From the NCBI GenBank assembly GCA_949126835.1, contig OX421499.1:4232553-4296552 (forward strand): a stretch of DNA of 64,000 nt, read 5' to 3'. This DNA is from Anisus vortex (taxonomy: Eukaryota; Mollusca; Gastropoda; Planorbidae). The notes beneath the pieces were generated by a model. That model did not search any database, was not told the origin of the DNA, and saw only the letters and a list, made by a program, of their open reading frames with translations. The translations under genes were made by a program, and so were the position numbers. This document shows, piece by piece, positions 1 to 11,150 of the stretch (positions within the stretch are counted from its first letter, which is position 1; each line of letters starts with the position of its first letter).

Positions 1-193
1 GGATTTGTTCCCTAGTTCGGAGGTGTTCATAAGTGTACCCAGCTCTGATGGGTAACTCTTGTTGGGGTAGTTTATCTGGGCTTTGTGATGTCCACATAAT
101 CTTCTAGTATGCCGAGGTAACAAAAAAAAGAGATGAACGCTGCTTTACCGGCCCTATGGATCAATTTGGTTCGACTGGATACTTTACTTTATT
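1..193 (+). mobile_element. tRNA-derived SINE, 3' part (cut by window edge)
   Basis: The sequence starts inside the SINE body just before the stretch reading CCCAGCTCTGATGGGTA. It continues through the GAACGCTGCTT/ACCGGCCCTATGGATCAA block to the terminal TTTACTTTA tail. The tRNA-like head lies outside the window. The central domain is shared with all other main-family SINE copies here. It is non-coding, would be transcribed by Pol III when intact, and would be moved by a LINE in trans. Confidence 0.85.
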
Positions 194-212
194 ATACTTT
201 ATGCATTTGTTG

Positions 213-431
213 TAATCATTATCTTATCTTATACATTACAGACGCTCCTTCTATAAAGAAGATTATTGCGTTCCACGCTCATCCGTGGTCCGAGTCTAGT
301 CTTGCATTTTTTAATGTTTTAAATGATGTTAAGTTATCCTGGTTTGTTCAGGCAACCCATTCCATGCCCGAATGCCACTCGGGAAGAAAGTACTTATAAG
401 CATTTGTTCTTGCATAAGGGATAAGGAAAGT
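213..431 (-). mobile_element. LINE A 3' end (reverse transcriptase C-terminus plus tail)
   Basis: Read on the minus strand, this matches the copies at 16.5, 29.1 and 42.0 kb. It codes for a C-terminal RT segment (ARTNAYK, then EWNGLPEQTRK-like residues) followed by a short 3' UTR ending in GGAGCGTCTGTAATGTATAAGATAAG. The (GATAA)n end is the probable reverse-transcription start. It is 5'-truncated, as is usual for non-LTR retrotransposons, and is not functional. It directly follows the SINE tail. Confidence 0.75.
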
Positions 432-559
432 TTTTTTGTCTTTATTTTTATCTGAGCTTTGCAACAGGTTGTTAATGGGTTGTATTTCTAAATTAAAGTT
501 ATTCTTTCTATAATTTAAAAAAATTCTTTTTTATGATTATTATTGTAAAAAAAAAATGT

Positions 560-1779
560 ACTACTTAAATGGACAAACTATCTAGGCAACAATGTTTTTT
601 TTTAATCACTGTTTAACGTAAATTCTTTGTAGGCCTATAGCTCTAATTACATCTGGAAATTAATAGGCTACCATATAGCTGGATTTGTATACAAAAATAT
701 AACTAAAAAGTTATATTAATTATAGATCTATTACAAAACATGATTTGTTTGTCATCACTAAAATCAAAATGAATTTGGGAAACTTAATTTAAAGGGAGAT
801 AATTAAATCCGTTTCCTGTGTGTTAAAAAGTTTGAATATGTTTGTAATTTATTCTTTTATAAAAAATAATGACTTACAATATATAACTGTTAAATTATCA
901 AACTATAAAAGGTAGTTGAAAATTATATAAATATTATATTACTAAATAGCTTATATTTACATTTTCAAAACTTACATTAACTACTTAGTTTGTATGATCA
1001 CTACGTATCAAGTCTTCATAAATAAAAAGAATGAATGAATTTAAATTTAAAGTTAGTTAGAAAACTCTTTGTCTCGTAAAACATTTTGGCTTCTATCCCC
1101 TTAAATGTGTATGAACTGTTCTTCTATTTCCTTTTCTTCGTGTAAAATATATGAGATTGTGCAGGTAAACTAAGTATTTAAATATTCTCTGCTGTCTTCT
1201 ATCTCTTTGGAATTGTAAAAATGCAATAAATGTCTCCTATCCCTTTTTTCTCTGTGTAAAATAATAATTTTGGTAATGTAAATGCAATTTTTCATGAATA
1301 AACATTTTTGGAAAAAAATAAATAAATAAATAAATATACAAAAGCACATAATACTGAAATCAAATTATTAATATGAGCAGGTATTAGATCCCCAATCCTC
1401 ATCTTGACTACCAAATGATAATGTTTAGACAATAATTACCATAAATAATGTGAAAGTTTAGTAATAAAATATTGTATTTGATATAACTGCAAATAAAAAG
1501 GATGATAAATCTCAGTAGGATGAGATCTAAAATCTGACAACCATAAAAAAATTAATTATGTGACACTAACCTTTTATGTGAAATTTTTGTAATACATTAA
1601 CCTTTTTTTTTTACAGACCAATGAATATCACAAACACCTTAATTTTTAATTAAATATGAAACGCTTCAATTGATTTTCTCTATGAAGATCCATTGCTTGT
1701 GGCATTGGTCTTGCTAAGGCGCTAAATGACTTAGAAAACCCTGTATGGCGCACTACTAGACAAAGGTTGCCGACCCCTG
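560..1779 (+). mobile_element. Decayed hAT element, 3' region
   Basis: Parts of this AT-rich stretch align by eye with the 3' non-coding half of the hAT copy at 39.7-41.9 kb. Shared blocks lie around 775-850 (TTTAAAGGGAGATAATTAA), 970-1010 (CATTAACTACTTAGTTTGTA) and 1655-1690 (AACGCTTCAATTGATTTTCT). It ends in AAAGGTTGCCGACCCCTG, the hAT right terminal repeat. I cannot find its left end or a target duplication. The middle is interrupted by a retroelement tail. The left limit is approximate. Confidence 0.6.
1100..1336 (+). mobile_element. Retroelement 3' tail inserted in hAT relic
   Basis: This segment is absent from the alignable 41 kb hAT copy. It ends in an AATAAA-containing stretch and a (AATA)n tract at 1311-1336, the usual end of a LINE or SINE. 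No coding part is recognisable, so the family is unknown and the left limit is a guess. Confidence 0.35.
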
Positions 1780-1950
1780 TGTTAGACGATAAACTGGCAG
1801 AGCAATAAGGAAAACGTGTGAGAACCTCCTAAGTTACAGGTCTAGTGTTAGAATGTACAAAGACTTTATGATCCACAATATGCCGGGGATACCAAAGTAT
1901 TCTTGTTGTTTTTAAAGTAGGTCTGATGAAGAAATAAACTAGGGGATAAA

Positions 1951-2040
1951 GAGAGAGAGAGAGAGAAAATAGAGAGAGAAAATGAGAGAGACAGAGAAAG
2001 ATAGGGAGAAATTGAGAGAGGAAGAGGCAGAGAAAATTAG
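1951..2040. repeat. GA-rich simple repeat
   Basis: This is an irregular (GA)n tract that grades into the 14-bp minisatellite to its right. The stretch 1780-1950 before it is unique AT-rich DNA in which I see nothing. Confidence 0.8.
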
Positions 2041-4040
2041 TGAAAGAGAGCAAGATAGAGAGAAGGAGATAGAGTGAAAAAGATAGAGAGAAAAGAGATA
2101 GAGAGAAAAGAGATAGAGAGTAAGAGATAGAGAGAAAGAGATAGAGAGAAAGAGATAGAGAGTAAGAGATAGAGAGAAAGAGATAGAGAGAAAGAGATAG
2201 AGAGAAAAGAGATAGAGAGTAAGAGATAGAGAAAAAAGGATAGATAGAGAGAAAGAGATAGAGAGTAAGAGATAGAGAGAAAGAGATAGAGAGTAAGAGA
2301 TAGAGAGAAAGAGATAGAGAGAAAGAGATAGAGAGAAAGAGATAGAGAGAAAGAGATAGAGATAAAAGAGATAGAGAGTAAGAGATAGAGAAAAAAGGAT
2401 AGATAGAGAGAAAGAGATAGAGAGAAAGAGATAGAGAGTAAGAGATAGAGAGAAAGAGATAGAGAGAAAGAGATAGAGAGATAGAGATAGAGAGTAAGAG
2501 ATGGAGAGTAAGAGATAGAGAGTAAGAGATAGAGAGAAAGAGATAGAGAGTAAGAGATAGAGAGAAAGAGATAGAGAGTAAGAGATGGAGAGTAAGAGAT
2601 AGAGAGTAAGAGATAGAGAGAAAGAGATAGAGAGTAAGAGATAGAGAGAAAGAGATGGAGAGTAAGAGATGGAGAGTAAGAGATGGAGAGTAAGAGATAG
2701 AGAGAAAGAGATAGAGAGAAAGAGATAGAGAGAAAGAGATAGAGAGAAAGAGAAAGAGATAGAGAGTAAGAGATAGAGAGAAAGAGATATAGAGAAAGAG
2801 ATAGAGAGAAAGAGATAGAGAGAAAGAGATAGAGATAAAAGAGATAGAGAGTAAGAGATAGAGAAAAAAGGATAGATAGAGAGAAAGAGATAGAGAGTAA
2901 GAGATAGAGAGAAAGAGATAGAGAGAAAGAGATAGAGAGAAAGAGATAGAGAGAAAGAGATAGAGAGTAAGAGATAGAGAGTAAGAGATAGAGAGTAAGA
3001 GATAGAGAGAAAGAGATAGAGAGAAAGAGATAGAGAGAAAGAGATAGAGAGAAAGAGATAGAGAGAAAGAGATAGAGAGTAAGAGATAGAGAGAAAGAGA
3101 TGGAGAGTAAGAGATGGAGAGTAAGAGATAGAGAGAAAGAGATAGAGAGAAAGAGATAGAGAGTAAGAGATGGAGAGTAAGAGATAGAGAGTAAGAGATA
3201 GAGAGAAAGAGATAGAGAGTAAGAGATAGAGAGAAAGAGATAGAGAGTAAGAGATGGAGAGTAAGAGATAGAGAGTAAGAGATAGAGAGAAAGAGATAGA
3301 GAGTAAGAGATAGAGAGAAAGAGATGGAGAGTAAGAGATGGAGAGTAAGAGATAGAGAGAAAGAGATAGAGAGAAAGAGATAGAGAGAAAGAGATAGAGA
3401 GAAAGAGATAGAGAGAAAGAGATAGAGACAAAGAGATAGAGAGTAAGAGATAGAGAGTAAGAGATAGAGAGTAAGAGATAGAGAGTAAGAGATAGAGGAA
3501 AAGAGATAGAGAGAAAGAGATAGAGAGAAAGAGATAGAGAGTAAGAGATAGAGAGAAAGAGATAGAGAGAAAGAGATAGAGAGTAAGAGATAGAGAGAAA
3601 GAGATAGAGAGTAAGAGATAGAGAGTAAGAGATAGAGAGAAAGAGATAGAGAGTAAGAGATAGAGAGTAAGAGATAGAGAGAAAGAGATAGAGAGTAAGA
3701 GATAGAGAGAAAGAGATAGAGAGTAAGAGATGGAGAGTAAGAGATAGAGAGTAAGAGATAGAGAGAAAGAGATAGAGAGTAAGAGATAGAGAAAAAGAGA
3801 TAGAGAGTAAGAGATAGAGAGAAAGAGATAGAGAGAAAGAGATAGAGAGAAAGAGATAGAGAGTAAGAGATAGAGAGTAAGAGATAGAGAGTAAGAGATA
3901 GAGAGAAAGAGATAGAGAGTAAGAGATAGAGAGAAAGAGATAGAGAGTAAGAGATAGAGAGTAAGAGATAGAGAGTAAGAGATAGAGAGTAAGAGATAGA
4001 GAGAAAGAGATAGAGAGAAAGAGATAGAGAGAAAGAGATA
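2041..4040. repeat. 14-bp purine minisatellite (left block)
   Basis: About 140 units of GAGATAGAGAGAAA with two main variants, ending in GTAA instead of GAAA, or with GATGG instead of GATAG. Longer motifs recur, for example a unit with GATAAAAGAG and GAAAAAAGGATAGATA near 2200, 2365 and 2833, so blocks of several units were duplicated together. The minus strand has no stop codon over 680 codons. That follows from the CT-only composition and is not a gene. The strand asymmetry (almost pure purine) could allow triplex DNA. Confidence 0.95.
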
Positions 4041-4380
4041 AATAAATAAATAAATAATAACGGTGCTTATATAGCGCATATCCCGTTGGTGACAGTTCTA
4101 TGCGCAGACGACAGTTACAGAATACAGACAGACAACGAAATATATAGTAATACGCTAATTCTGCTGACGAAATAGGTGAGTCTTCAGCCGGCTCCTGAAG
4201 GTGTCATAGCTAGGGCTCTGGCGAAGCTGTAGTGGGAGGTGATTCCAAGCGGACGGTCCTGCGTAGGAAAATGAACGTTCGCCAGCGGACACTAGCCTCA
4301 CACGAGGGATCCGCAGAGTAAGCGCGTCAGATGCCGAACGAAGTGGGCGGGACTGGGTGTAGAGCTCCATACAAGAGCGA
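4041..4380 (-). mobile_element. LINE B fragment inside the minisatellite
   Basis: On the minus strand this encodes a typical non-LTR reverse-transcriptase C-terminus of about 70 codons: RIPRVRLVSAGERSFSYAGP, then SAWNHLPLQLR, then SRLKTHLF before the stop. The 3' UTR contains GATATGCGCTATATAAGCACC and ends in (TTAT)n. Architecture and tail resemble CR1/L2-type LINEs. Minisatellite units flank it on both sides, so it inserted into the array or the array grew around it. Related copies lie at 12.2 and 51.7 kb. Confidence 0.85.
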
Positions 4381-4982
4381 AGATAGAGAGAAAGAGATAG
4401 AGAGAAAGAGATAGAGAGTAAGAGATAGAGAGAAAGAGATAGAGAGAAAGAGATAGAGAGAAAGAGATAGAGAGAAAGAGATGGAGAGTAAGAGATAGAG
4501 AGAAAGAGATAGAGAGAAAGAGATAGAGAGTAAGAGATGGAGAGTAAGAGATGGAGAGTAAGAGATGGAGAGTAAGAGATAGAGAGTAAGAGATAGAGAG
4601 AAAGAGATAGAGAGAAAGAGATGGAGACTAAGAGATAGAGAGAAAAGGATAGAGAGATAGAGATAGAGAGAAAGAGATAGAGAGAAAAGGATAGAGAGAT
4701 AGAGATAGAGAGAAAGAGATAGAGAGAAAAGGATAGAGAGATAGAGATAGAGAGAAAGAGATAGAGAGTAAGAGATGGAGAGTAAGAGATGGAGAGTAAG
4801 AGATAGAGAGAAAGAGATAGAGAGAAAGAGATGGAGAGTAAGAGATAGAGAGAAAAGGATAGAGAGATAGAGATAGAGAGAAAGAGATAGAGAGAAAAGG
4901 ATAGAGAGATAGAGATAGAGAGAAAGAGATAGAGAGAAAAGGATAGAGAGATAGAGATAGAGAGAAAGAGAGAGAGAGTAAG
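4381..4982. repeat. 14-bp purine minisatellite (right block)
   Basis: The 14-bp array continues after the LINE. From about 4640 a new longer period appears, with AAAAGGATAGAGAGATAGAGATA recurring three times, then an ordinary stretch, then three more times up to 4970. Such block-wise homogenisation indicates repeated local duplication. Confidence 0.95.
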
Positions 4983-5229
4983 TAGCGTACCTTATGGCAC
5001 AAATAACACAATAACTTGTTTACTCTACACATGCTTACGTAATAGAACTATATTATAAATTGGCGTCATCTAGGATGGGGCGTTTGGGATATATTTACTC
5101 CCCCTCCACCACCGAACGGACTATTTTTTTACTATAGGCCTACGGGCTAATTGAAGAACAGTGTAAAATAATATGTAGGCCTATGTATTCGATAATATAA
5201 AACAATTCTATATATTATGTCTATATACT

Positions 5230-5503
5230 GGGCACTGTCGCCGAGTAGCAGCGCGTTCGACTGACGATCCGAAAGGTCCCGGGATCGAATCCTGGTGCCA
5301 GGCTAGGATTTTTTTCCCCTGGACTTAAGGGTGCCCTTGAGTCTACCCTGATGGATAGCCTACCTGACACTAGTTTAGGTCAAGTAAAGGCCGATGGGCA
5401 TTGTGCTGGCCACACATCCCCATCGTATGCCGTGGCTACAGAAACTGATGAACGCTCTTCACCAGCCCTACGATCAGTTTGGTCCGATGGGTACTTTACT
5501 TTG
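5230..5503 (+). mobile_element. tRNA-derived SINE, near full length
   Basis: The head GGCACTGTCGCCGAGTAGCA has a Pol III A-box-like segment, and GGGATCGAATCC is the B-box. The body carries the CTACC..GATGG core and GGGCATTGTGCTGGCCACA, and the tail reads GGTCCGATGGGTACTTTACTT. At 5356 the consensus GGGTACCTG is changed to GGATAGCCTACCTG, an extra GCCTA after TA. Confidence 0.9.
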
Positions 5504-6184
5504 TATGAGCTAAATACAAATGTGAGTTTTCCTGTGCGCCCCCCCCTCCCCCACCCACAGAAACGTCATTTGTTTTTTGTTTTGATAATAACAAAAGCCC
5601 GCTCTTCCCCTTAACACAACGTCTAAGCAGGTCTTCCTCTGTCACATAGTGTTGTCTGTCATACATAAGTAATAAACTCCTGACCTTTCGCAGAACGTTG
5701 CAGGAGGGAAGGTTTGGGGGGGGGGAGGGGAAGGGAGGGAGAGAGGAGAAGATAATGTAGGAGGGGTTCAATCAGACAACGGGAGGAAAAACCAAAGTGG
5801 CGCCCTCCCCCCCTTCCCCCCTTTATCCCTCGAAGAGAAAAAAAAGTTGGCAGAAAGAAGGTAGTGCTTGGGGGGGGGGGATCCTGCGTGTGGGGGACAC
5901 TGTATTGCGACATCACGACCTTTGATGAGGTCAAGGACATCGCGATAGCCCCGCAGAAGTCCTCTGGTATTTATGAATTAATGAATTAAATCTGACAGTA
6001 CGGGATTGGTGGTGGGGGGAGGGGGAGGAGAAGTGAGTGGGGCTGTATGTACGTGAGAAGAGGCGGGGGGAGTAAAATAATGTAATGGCTGAGTATGTTG
6101 CGAGGAGTGATGGGAGAGAGGGTGCGTGACAACGACCCAGGTTAATAAATACATACAAAATTTAGAGAGGGAAGCGTTGTTTCT
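5504..6184. other. Unassigned G/C-homopolymer-rich stretch
   Basis: Contains long C and G runs (5530s, 5716, 5805, 5871, 6016) and overlapping short frames rich in proline and serine that show no domain. I see no gene, element or RNA here. Confidence 0.5.
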
Positions 6185-6750
6185 AAAGTAAAGTACCCTT
6201 CGGACAAAACTTATCATAGGGCGCGAAGGGCTCTTTTGTCCAGGGCGTAACGATATATTTGAGCTCAGGGGGGGGGGAGGGGTCACTCCAAAGCTCTGTC
6301 CGGGCTGAAGCCACCCCAATACATGCCCAAGGCGTGGCGTGTCGTGTAACAGTGAGGATTCCGAAGTTAGGATTAGGCCTATCAACTCCGGTTCCACTAA
6401 GGATCATTATAGTGGTGTCTCACACGTATACCTGCACTGTCACCCGGTAGCACAAATCCTATACTATAGGTATAGACTATAGACGTCCAGGCACCGGGTG
6501 GTTCTCGAGACGGGGTTGCTGCGTCTATTGTTTCCTCCCCACCGAGACCCCGTGGCATCTCGGCAGCGCAATGGATCTCGGACCCCGCAGCGGGAGCTGT
6601 CCCCAATGCATTCGACCGCCGGTGTATTCTTAATGGGAACGTATCGGCGGTTTACACACTTCTCCAGTCTTTGAGGCTGTATGTACCATAAGTGTATAGT
6701 AGATTCGAACCCAGAACCTTCGGATCGCCAGTCGAACGGCTTCAGCCCAT
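6185..6750 (-). mobile_element. Long composite SINE-like element
   Basis: On the minus strand the left end is a SINE-type head (GTTCGACTGGCGATCCGAAG, then GGTTCTGGGTTCGAATC as B-box). The right end is the standard SINE tail (CCCTATGATAAG..TTGTCCGAAGGGTACTTTACTT). The roughly 480 bp between them are unlike the other SINEs, with GC-rich unique sequence containing ACACCGGCGGTCGAATGC and AGATGCCACGGGGTCTCGGT. It could be a separate long SINE family, a SINE pair with captured DNA, or a nested insertion. The right edge is approximate. Confidence 0.55.
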
Positions 6751-8141
6751 TGTTTCTAATATACTTATGGGATGCACCCCCCAATCCAGAATGAAACGCC
6801 CTACGCCCATGTCGTGGGAGGCACTTATTTCTTCTACTTCATTTAATTTTCTTCCTCTTTTCTTTCTTTCTTTTTCCTCTCTCTCTCTCTCTCTCTATTT
6901 TGTTTTTCTTTCTTCATTTCTTTTCCATTTCTAAAATGCCGGCGGTGGATAAATTAATGAGGTCCCGGGCGATGTTTACATTACATTAGATCGACAGAGC
7001 GCAGCTCCCCTCCCCACCCGGCCCACACACACGCCCCACTCCTCCCACCCTTCCTCTCCCCTCATTATCTTGTCCGGTCAAAACATCGCCCCTCCGTCAC
7101 CCCCCCCCCAACTCCCATTACACACAAAACACACATACACACACTTATACACATACACAAACTTACACACACACTTACACACACACACACACACAGGCCC
7201 CTTGCTCCTATCTACTTGCTGTTGTTTTTGTTGTATTTACGCCCTCACCCTCTTTCACCCTATCCGCCCCACCCCCATTCACTTACGCCCTTTCCCCGCA
7301 CCCCCCCCCCCATTCTCCACACTTTCCGTTTCGCTGTACGTGCTCACTGCATTACAGGCCCTTTCTCCTCCTCCCCCCTCCCCCCACCTATCCCGCAGGT
7401 CTTCGTCTCCATAAGGTAATAAAAGTCTAAATGTGTTTAAAAAGAAGGGGAAAAAACAACAACATCTAATAAGGATTTAAAAACCCACACACGCACACAA
7501 TGCTCCGGTCCGTGAGGTGAAAGCGTGATAAACGGGTAGACTTGAAAAACAAAAAAGGGAGGGGAGGGGGAGAGTACGGAAGTCAGGAGTGGATAGTAGG
7601 AGATAACTCTGTGATTACATTTAAAAACTATATTTAAAAAAAGTAAGATTTTAACTTTTTACTCGAGAGTTGTCAGTCTTGTGACAAGGGTCTGAAAACT
7701 CACGTCAGAAAGAGAGACTTGTTGACGTTGGAGACGGTCAATACTAATAACATTTTTTAAAAAGTTGTAATAATAGGCCTACAATTTAAAGACGCTTTCT
7801 CTTTTAATACTTTTATTACAACTTGTTTTTCTTGGTCATTAACGTCTTATTGACATGTGTGAGGGGGGGGGGCGGCTACGAGGGGTTCAAGGCCATTCAG
7901 CTGGTCAATAAGTTGTTATGAAGACACTCCGTTACGTGAATTAGTTAAAGTGAATTTGAATCGAATTTCATTCTATTTAATTCTTAATCATTTGATTGCC
8001 AAATTGTATTATTTACCAATTTTATAATTATATATTTTTTTCTTTTTATTATCGAGCCCTTTAAAATATTTTTTAAAAATCAATGTTCAAATAATTTTTA
8101 TTAAAATATAATTAATTGTAAAGTAGTAGGCCTACACAAAA
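6751..8141. other. Low-complexity and AT-rich unassigned DNA
   Basis: 6840-6930 is pyrimidine-rich. 7000-7400 is C-rich with a (CA)n tract at about 7117-7196. 7600-8140 is AT-rich, with TAGGCCTA palindromes at 7774 and 8127. No gene or recognised element is visible. Confidence 0.5.
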
Positions 8142-8385
8142 AAAAGTAAAGTAGGCCTTTCCCATCGGACCAAATTTATCCAAAGGGCAGGTGAAACAGC
8201 GTTCACCGGTTTCTGTGTCCACAGCATACTATGTGATTGTGTGGCCAGCACCATGCACAGCCGCCTTTATTTACCCCAAGCTGGGTAGACTCGGGGACTC
8301 CCTCCAGACCCGGTAACAAATCCTAGCCTTGACCAGGGTTTGACCCCAGGACCTTCGGTACGCAAAGCCGAAGGCCACCGTGCCC
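8142..8385 (-). mobile_element. tRNA-derived SINE
   Basis: Reverse-oriented main-family SINE running from the tail (AAAGTA..CCCATCGGACCAAATTT) to the head (CCAGGACCTTCGGTACG..GGCCACCGTGCCC). Part of the core (AACTAAGGTCAGGTACCCATC) is deleted. GGCCTT is inserted after AAAGTA at 8152-8159 compared with other copies. Confidence 0.9.
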
Positions 8386-8432
8386 ATAATTGAAAAGAAA
8401 CTCTTTTAAATTGTGTTGATCGTAGGAGGGGG

Positions 8433-8700
8433 TGACAGGTAAAGCAGCGATTACGCGTTTCTCTGACCCTCACCAGTTTCTGTGGCCACGGCATACTAGG
8501 GGATGTGTGGCCATCACAATGCCCAGCCGCCTTGACCTTACCCCAACTAAGGTCCGGTGGGCTAGGCTACCAATCAGAGCTGGTTACACTCAGGGACACA
8601 ATCCAGACCCGAAAACCAATCCTAGCCTTCACCAAGATTTAAACCCAGGAAATTCGGTAGGTCATCCGAACGCGCTGCCGCTCGACCACCGAACCGCCCC
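8433..8700 (-). mobile_element. tRNA-derived SINE
   Basis: A second reverse SINE 48 bp after the previous one. It has the CACCAGTTTCTGTGGCCACG block, the AACTAAGGTCCGG core and a head ending GACCACCGAACCGCC. The tail is degenerate. At 8565-8582 the consensus GGTACC is replaced by a longer GGGCTAGGCTACC. Confidence 0.85.
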
Positions 8701-9300
8701 TAAGTAAGAAAAGTACATAATTTATTGATAAATCTTGTAAGGATGCTTTACTATTTTAGTATAGAGTTAATCCACCACTCTGTGAGAATCTGATATTTAT
8801 ATGAGGGAACAACATGGGCTCGGTCTATAGGCCTAGTCTGTATAGCATTGCCTATATAGATTCCATCCCTTGCAGGTGAGAATTCGTTTCCAGCATGGCT
8901 GATGGGGCAAAATGATACACCCCAACATACCTGGTCACACGATACGTCTTGTGGGTTTATGGGAATGAACGGGTGTCGGGGTGAGTGTGTGTGTGAGGGG
9001 GGCGGAGATAAGCAGTTATTGCTAACGGGATTATTTATCCACATTATCCTGTCAAAATCTATCTGGCGGCGTAGGTATCCGTGTGTTGGCAGATGATAAT
9101 TTTACGAAGGTGATGATAACTCGCGGAATGCAAAAGTCTCGTAGGCACGCCGGGAGTAATGGAGTTATCAAACTGATGGACTTTTAACACCTGTCTGTCT
9201 TTCTGTCTATCTCTCTCCGATTCTCCTCTTCTCTATTTTATCATCAACCTTCTTTTTCATTCATTCTAAATTCTAATCCTGTTATTCGATTTCGCATCCG

Positions 9301-9334
<34 letters not shown>

Positions 9335-10139
9335 TTCCCTTTCTTATCAAACACACTAGGCCTATATTACATTAATTATGTCTATTTCTCATTTTCTTCT
9401 CATAAGTACGTTTTTTTCTTCCTTTTTGTCTGTCTATATTTCGTGTGTCTCTCTCAATTAATCTAGTTTACCCCGTCTTTCTATCATTTTTCTCTTTACT
9501 GTCTGTCTTTTGATGTAGGCCTACATGTTCTCATCTTAAATTTTGTTACCTCTCTGTAAGTCTCACAATCTGAGTCCTTTTTTTTTCTCTCACTCACTTA
9601 TTATCAGCCTTACTATATTATATATCTCTCTCATCTTCACCATGTCCTTATCTGTCTGTCTCTGTCTGACTCTGACTCCGTCTCTTTGACTTACTCTTAC
9701 TGTATTTCGTGAGCCCATTGCTTGAAAGTAGAGCGTGTTGTAAGGATAGACTATGTTAGCAGCTGTGTCTTTGAGAGAGAGAGAGAGAGAATGAGAGAGA
9801 AAGAGCGAGATTGAGAGAATAAATGAGTGCATGAGTGATTGAAAGTGTGAACACCATCGAAGCCTCCAATCCCACTGTTTTCTCAACAGATTAGTAAGTC
9901 CCTAGGGAGAGTGAATCGGATCTCACGATTCCCTACCGGCACTAATTTGTCCCTGCCTCTGATCTTATCCTAGTTGAAGGCTACCGTAAGCCATCCATTA
10001 GTAGACCGTTACTGTATAAGTCTTAAAAGGACGGTACAGTGACTGTACTACGGTACCTACCTTACACACTCCTGCAATATTTATATGTAATTACTGTGTA
10101 GTCCGTTATGTGTATTGGTGCATTTTGAGTGGAGATTGG
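8701..10139. other. Unassigned DNA with CT/GA microsatellites
   Basis: (CT)n lies at 9300-9330 and (GA)n at 9775-9800, and the region 9180-9700 is generally pyrimidine-rich. TAGGCCTA occurs at 8828, 9357 and 9516. I see no gene or transposon. Confidence 0.5.
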
Positions 10140-11060
10140 TGAATGAGTTAATGCAACTAGGTGAGATAATTAGTGAATTTGAGTGAATAAAAGACTAGGG
10201 GTGAAGATCGAGAGAATAAGTGAATAAGTGAATGTGAGTGAGTGAATTAGTAAATATGCGAATGGGTGTAAGTCAGAGTGAACAGGTTAGTGAATTTGGT
10301 GGTAACGAAGTGTGAATGATTACGTGATTGAAGGAGTGAGTGGGAGAATTGAATGAGTGAGTGAATGAGTGAAAGAGGGAATGAGTGGATGGAGAATCAT
10401 ATGGGTGAGCGAAGGAGTGAATGAGTGAGTAAATGGGTGAGTGAATGAGTAAAATAAAGAGTAAATGTTTGGTTGAAGGAGTGAATGAGTGAGTAAATGA
10501 GTGAGTAAATGAGTGAGTGAATGAGTAAAATAAAGAGTAAATGTTTGGTTGAAGGAGTGAAAGAGTGAGTAAATGAGTGAGTAAATGAGTGAATGAGTAA
10601 AATAAAGAGTAAATGTTTGGTTGAAGGAGTGAATGAGTGAGTGAATGAGTGAGTAAATGAGTAAAAAAAAGAGTCAAAGTTTGGTTGAAGGAGTGAATGA
10701 GTGAGTAAATGAGTGAGTAAATGAGTGAATGAGTAAAATAAAGAGTAAATGTTTGGTTGAAGGAGTGAATGAGTGAGTAAATGAGTGAGTAAATGAGTAA
10801 AATAAAGAGTAAATGTTTGGTTGAAGGAGTGAATGAGTGAGTAAATGAGTGAGTAAATGGGTGAGTGAATGAGTAAAATAATGAGTAAATGTTTGGTTGA
10901 AGGAGTGAATGAGTGAGTGAATGAGTGAGTAAATGGGTGAGTGAATGAGTAAAATAATGAGTAAATGTTTGGTTGAAGGAGTGAATGAGTGAGTAAATGA
11001 GTGAGTGAATGAGTAAGTGAAAGAGTAGGCCCTAAATGTGCGGTTGTGAGTGAATGAGTG
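10140..11060. repeat. GAGT/AATG composite tandem repeat
   Basis: Built from 4-bp words (GAGT, GAAT, AAAT). From 10440 on it is organised into units of about 62-80 bp, each carrying TAAATGTTTGGTTGAAGGAG. Eight such units are visible (starting near 10464, 10538, 10610, 10674, 10746, 10809, 10883 and 10962). Open frames across it encode only SFTHSFTHS-type repeats. Confidence 0.9.
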
Positions 11061-11071
11061 GGTAAAGAAAA

Positions 11072-11150
11072 TGCTAGCCTTCACCAGGATTCGAACCCAG
11101 GACCTTCGGTACGTTAGCCGAATGCGCTGCCGCTCGGTCAACGTGCCCCA
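11072..11150 (-). mobile_element. SINE head fragment
   Basis: Reverse copy of only the tRNA-like head: CTAGCCTTCACCAGGATTCG..CCCAGGACCTTCGGTACG and GCGCTGCCGCTCGG. The body and tail are missing, and the tandem repeat abuts on the left. Confidence 0.8.

Noticed and set aside
2037..4079. 680-codon open frame on the minus strand
   Set aside because: It is only translated CT-rich minisatellite (SLSLYLLLSIS repeats). No stop codon can form in the main unit variants. There is no start context, domain or complexity.
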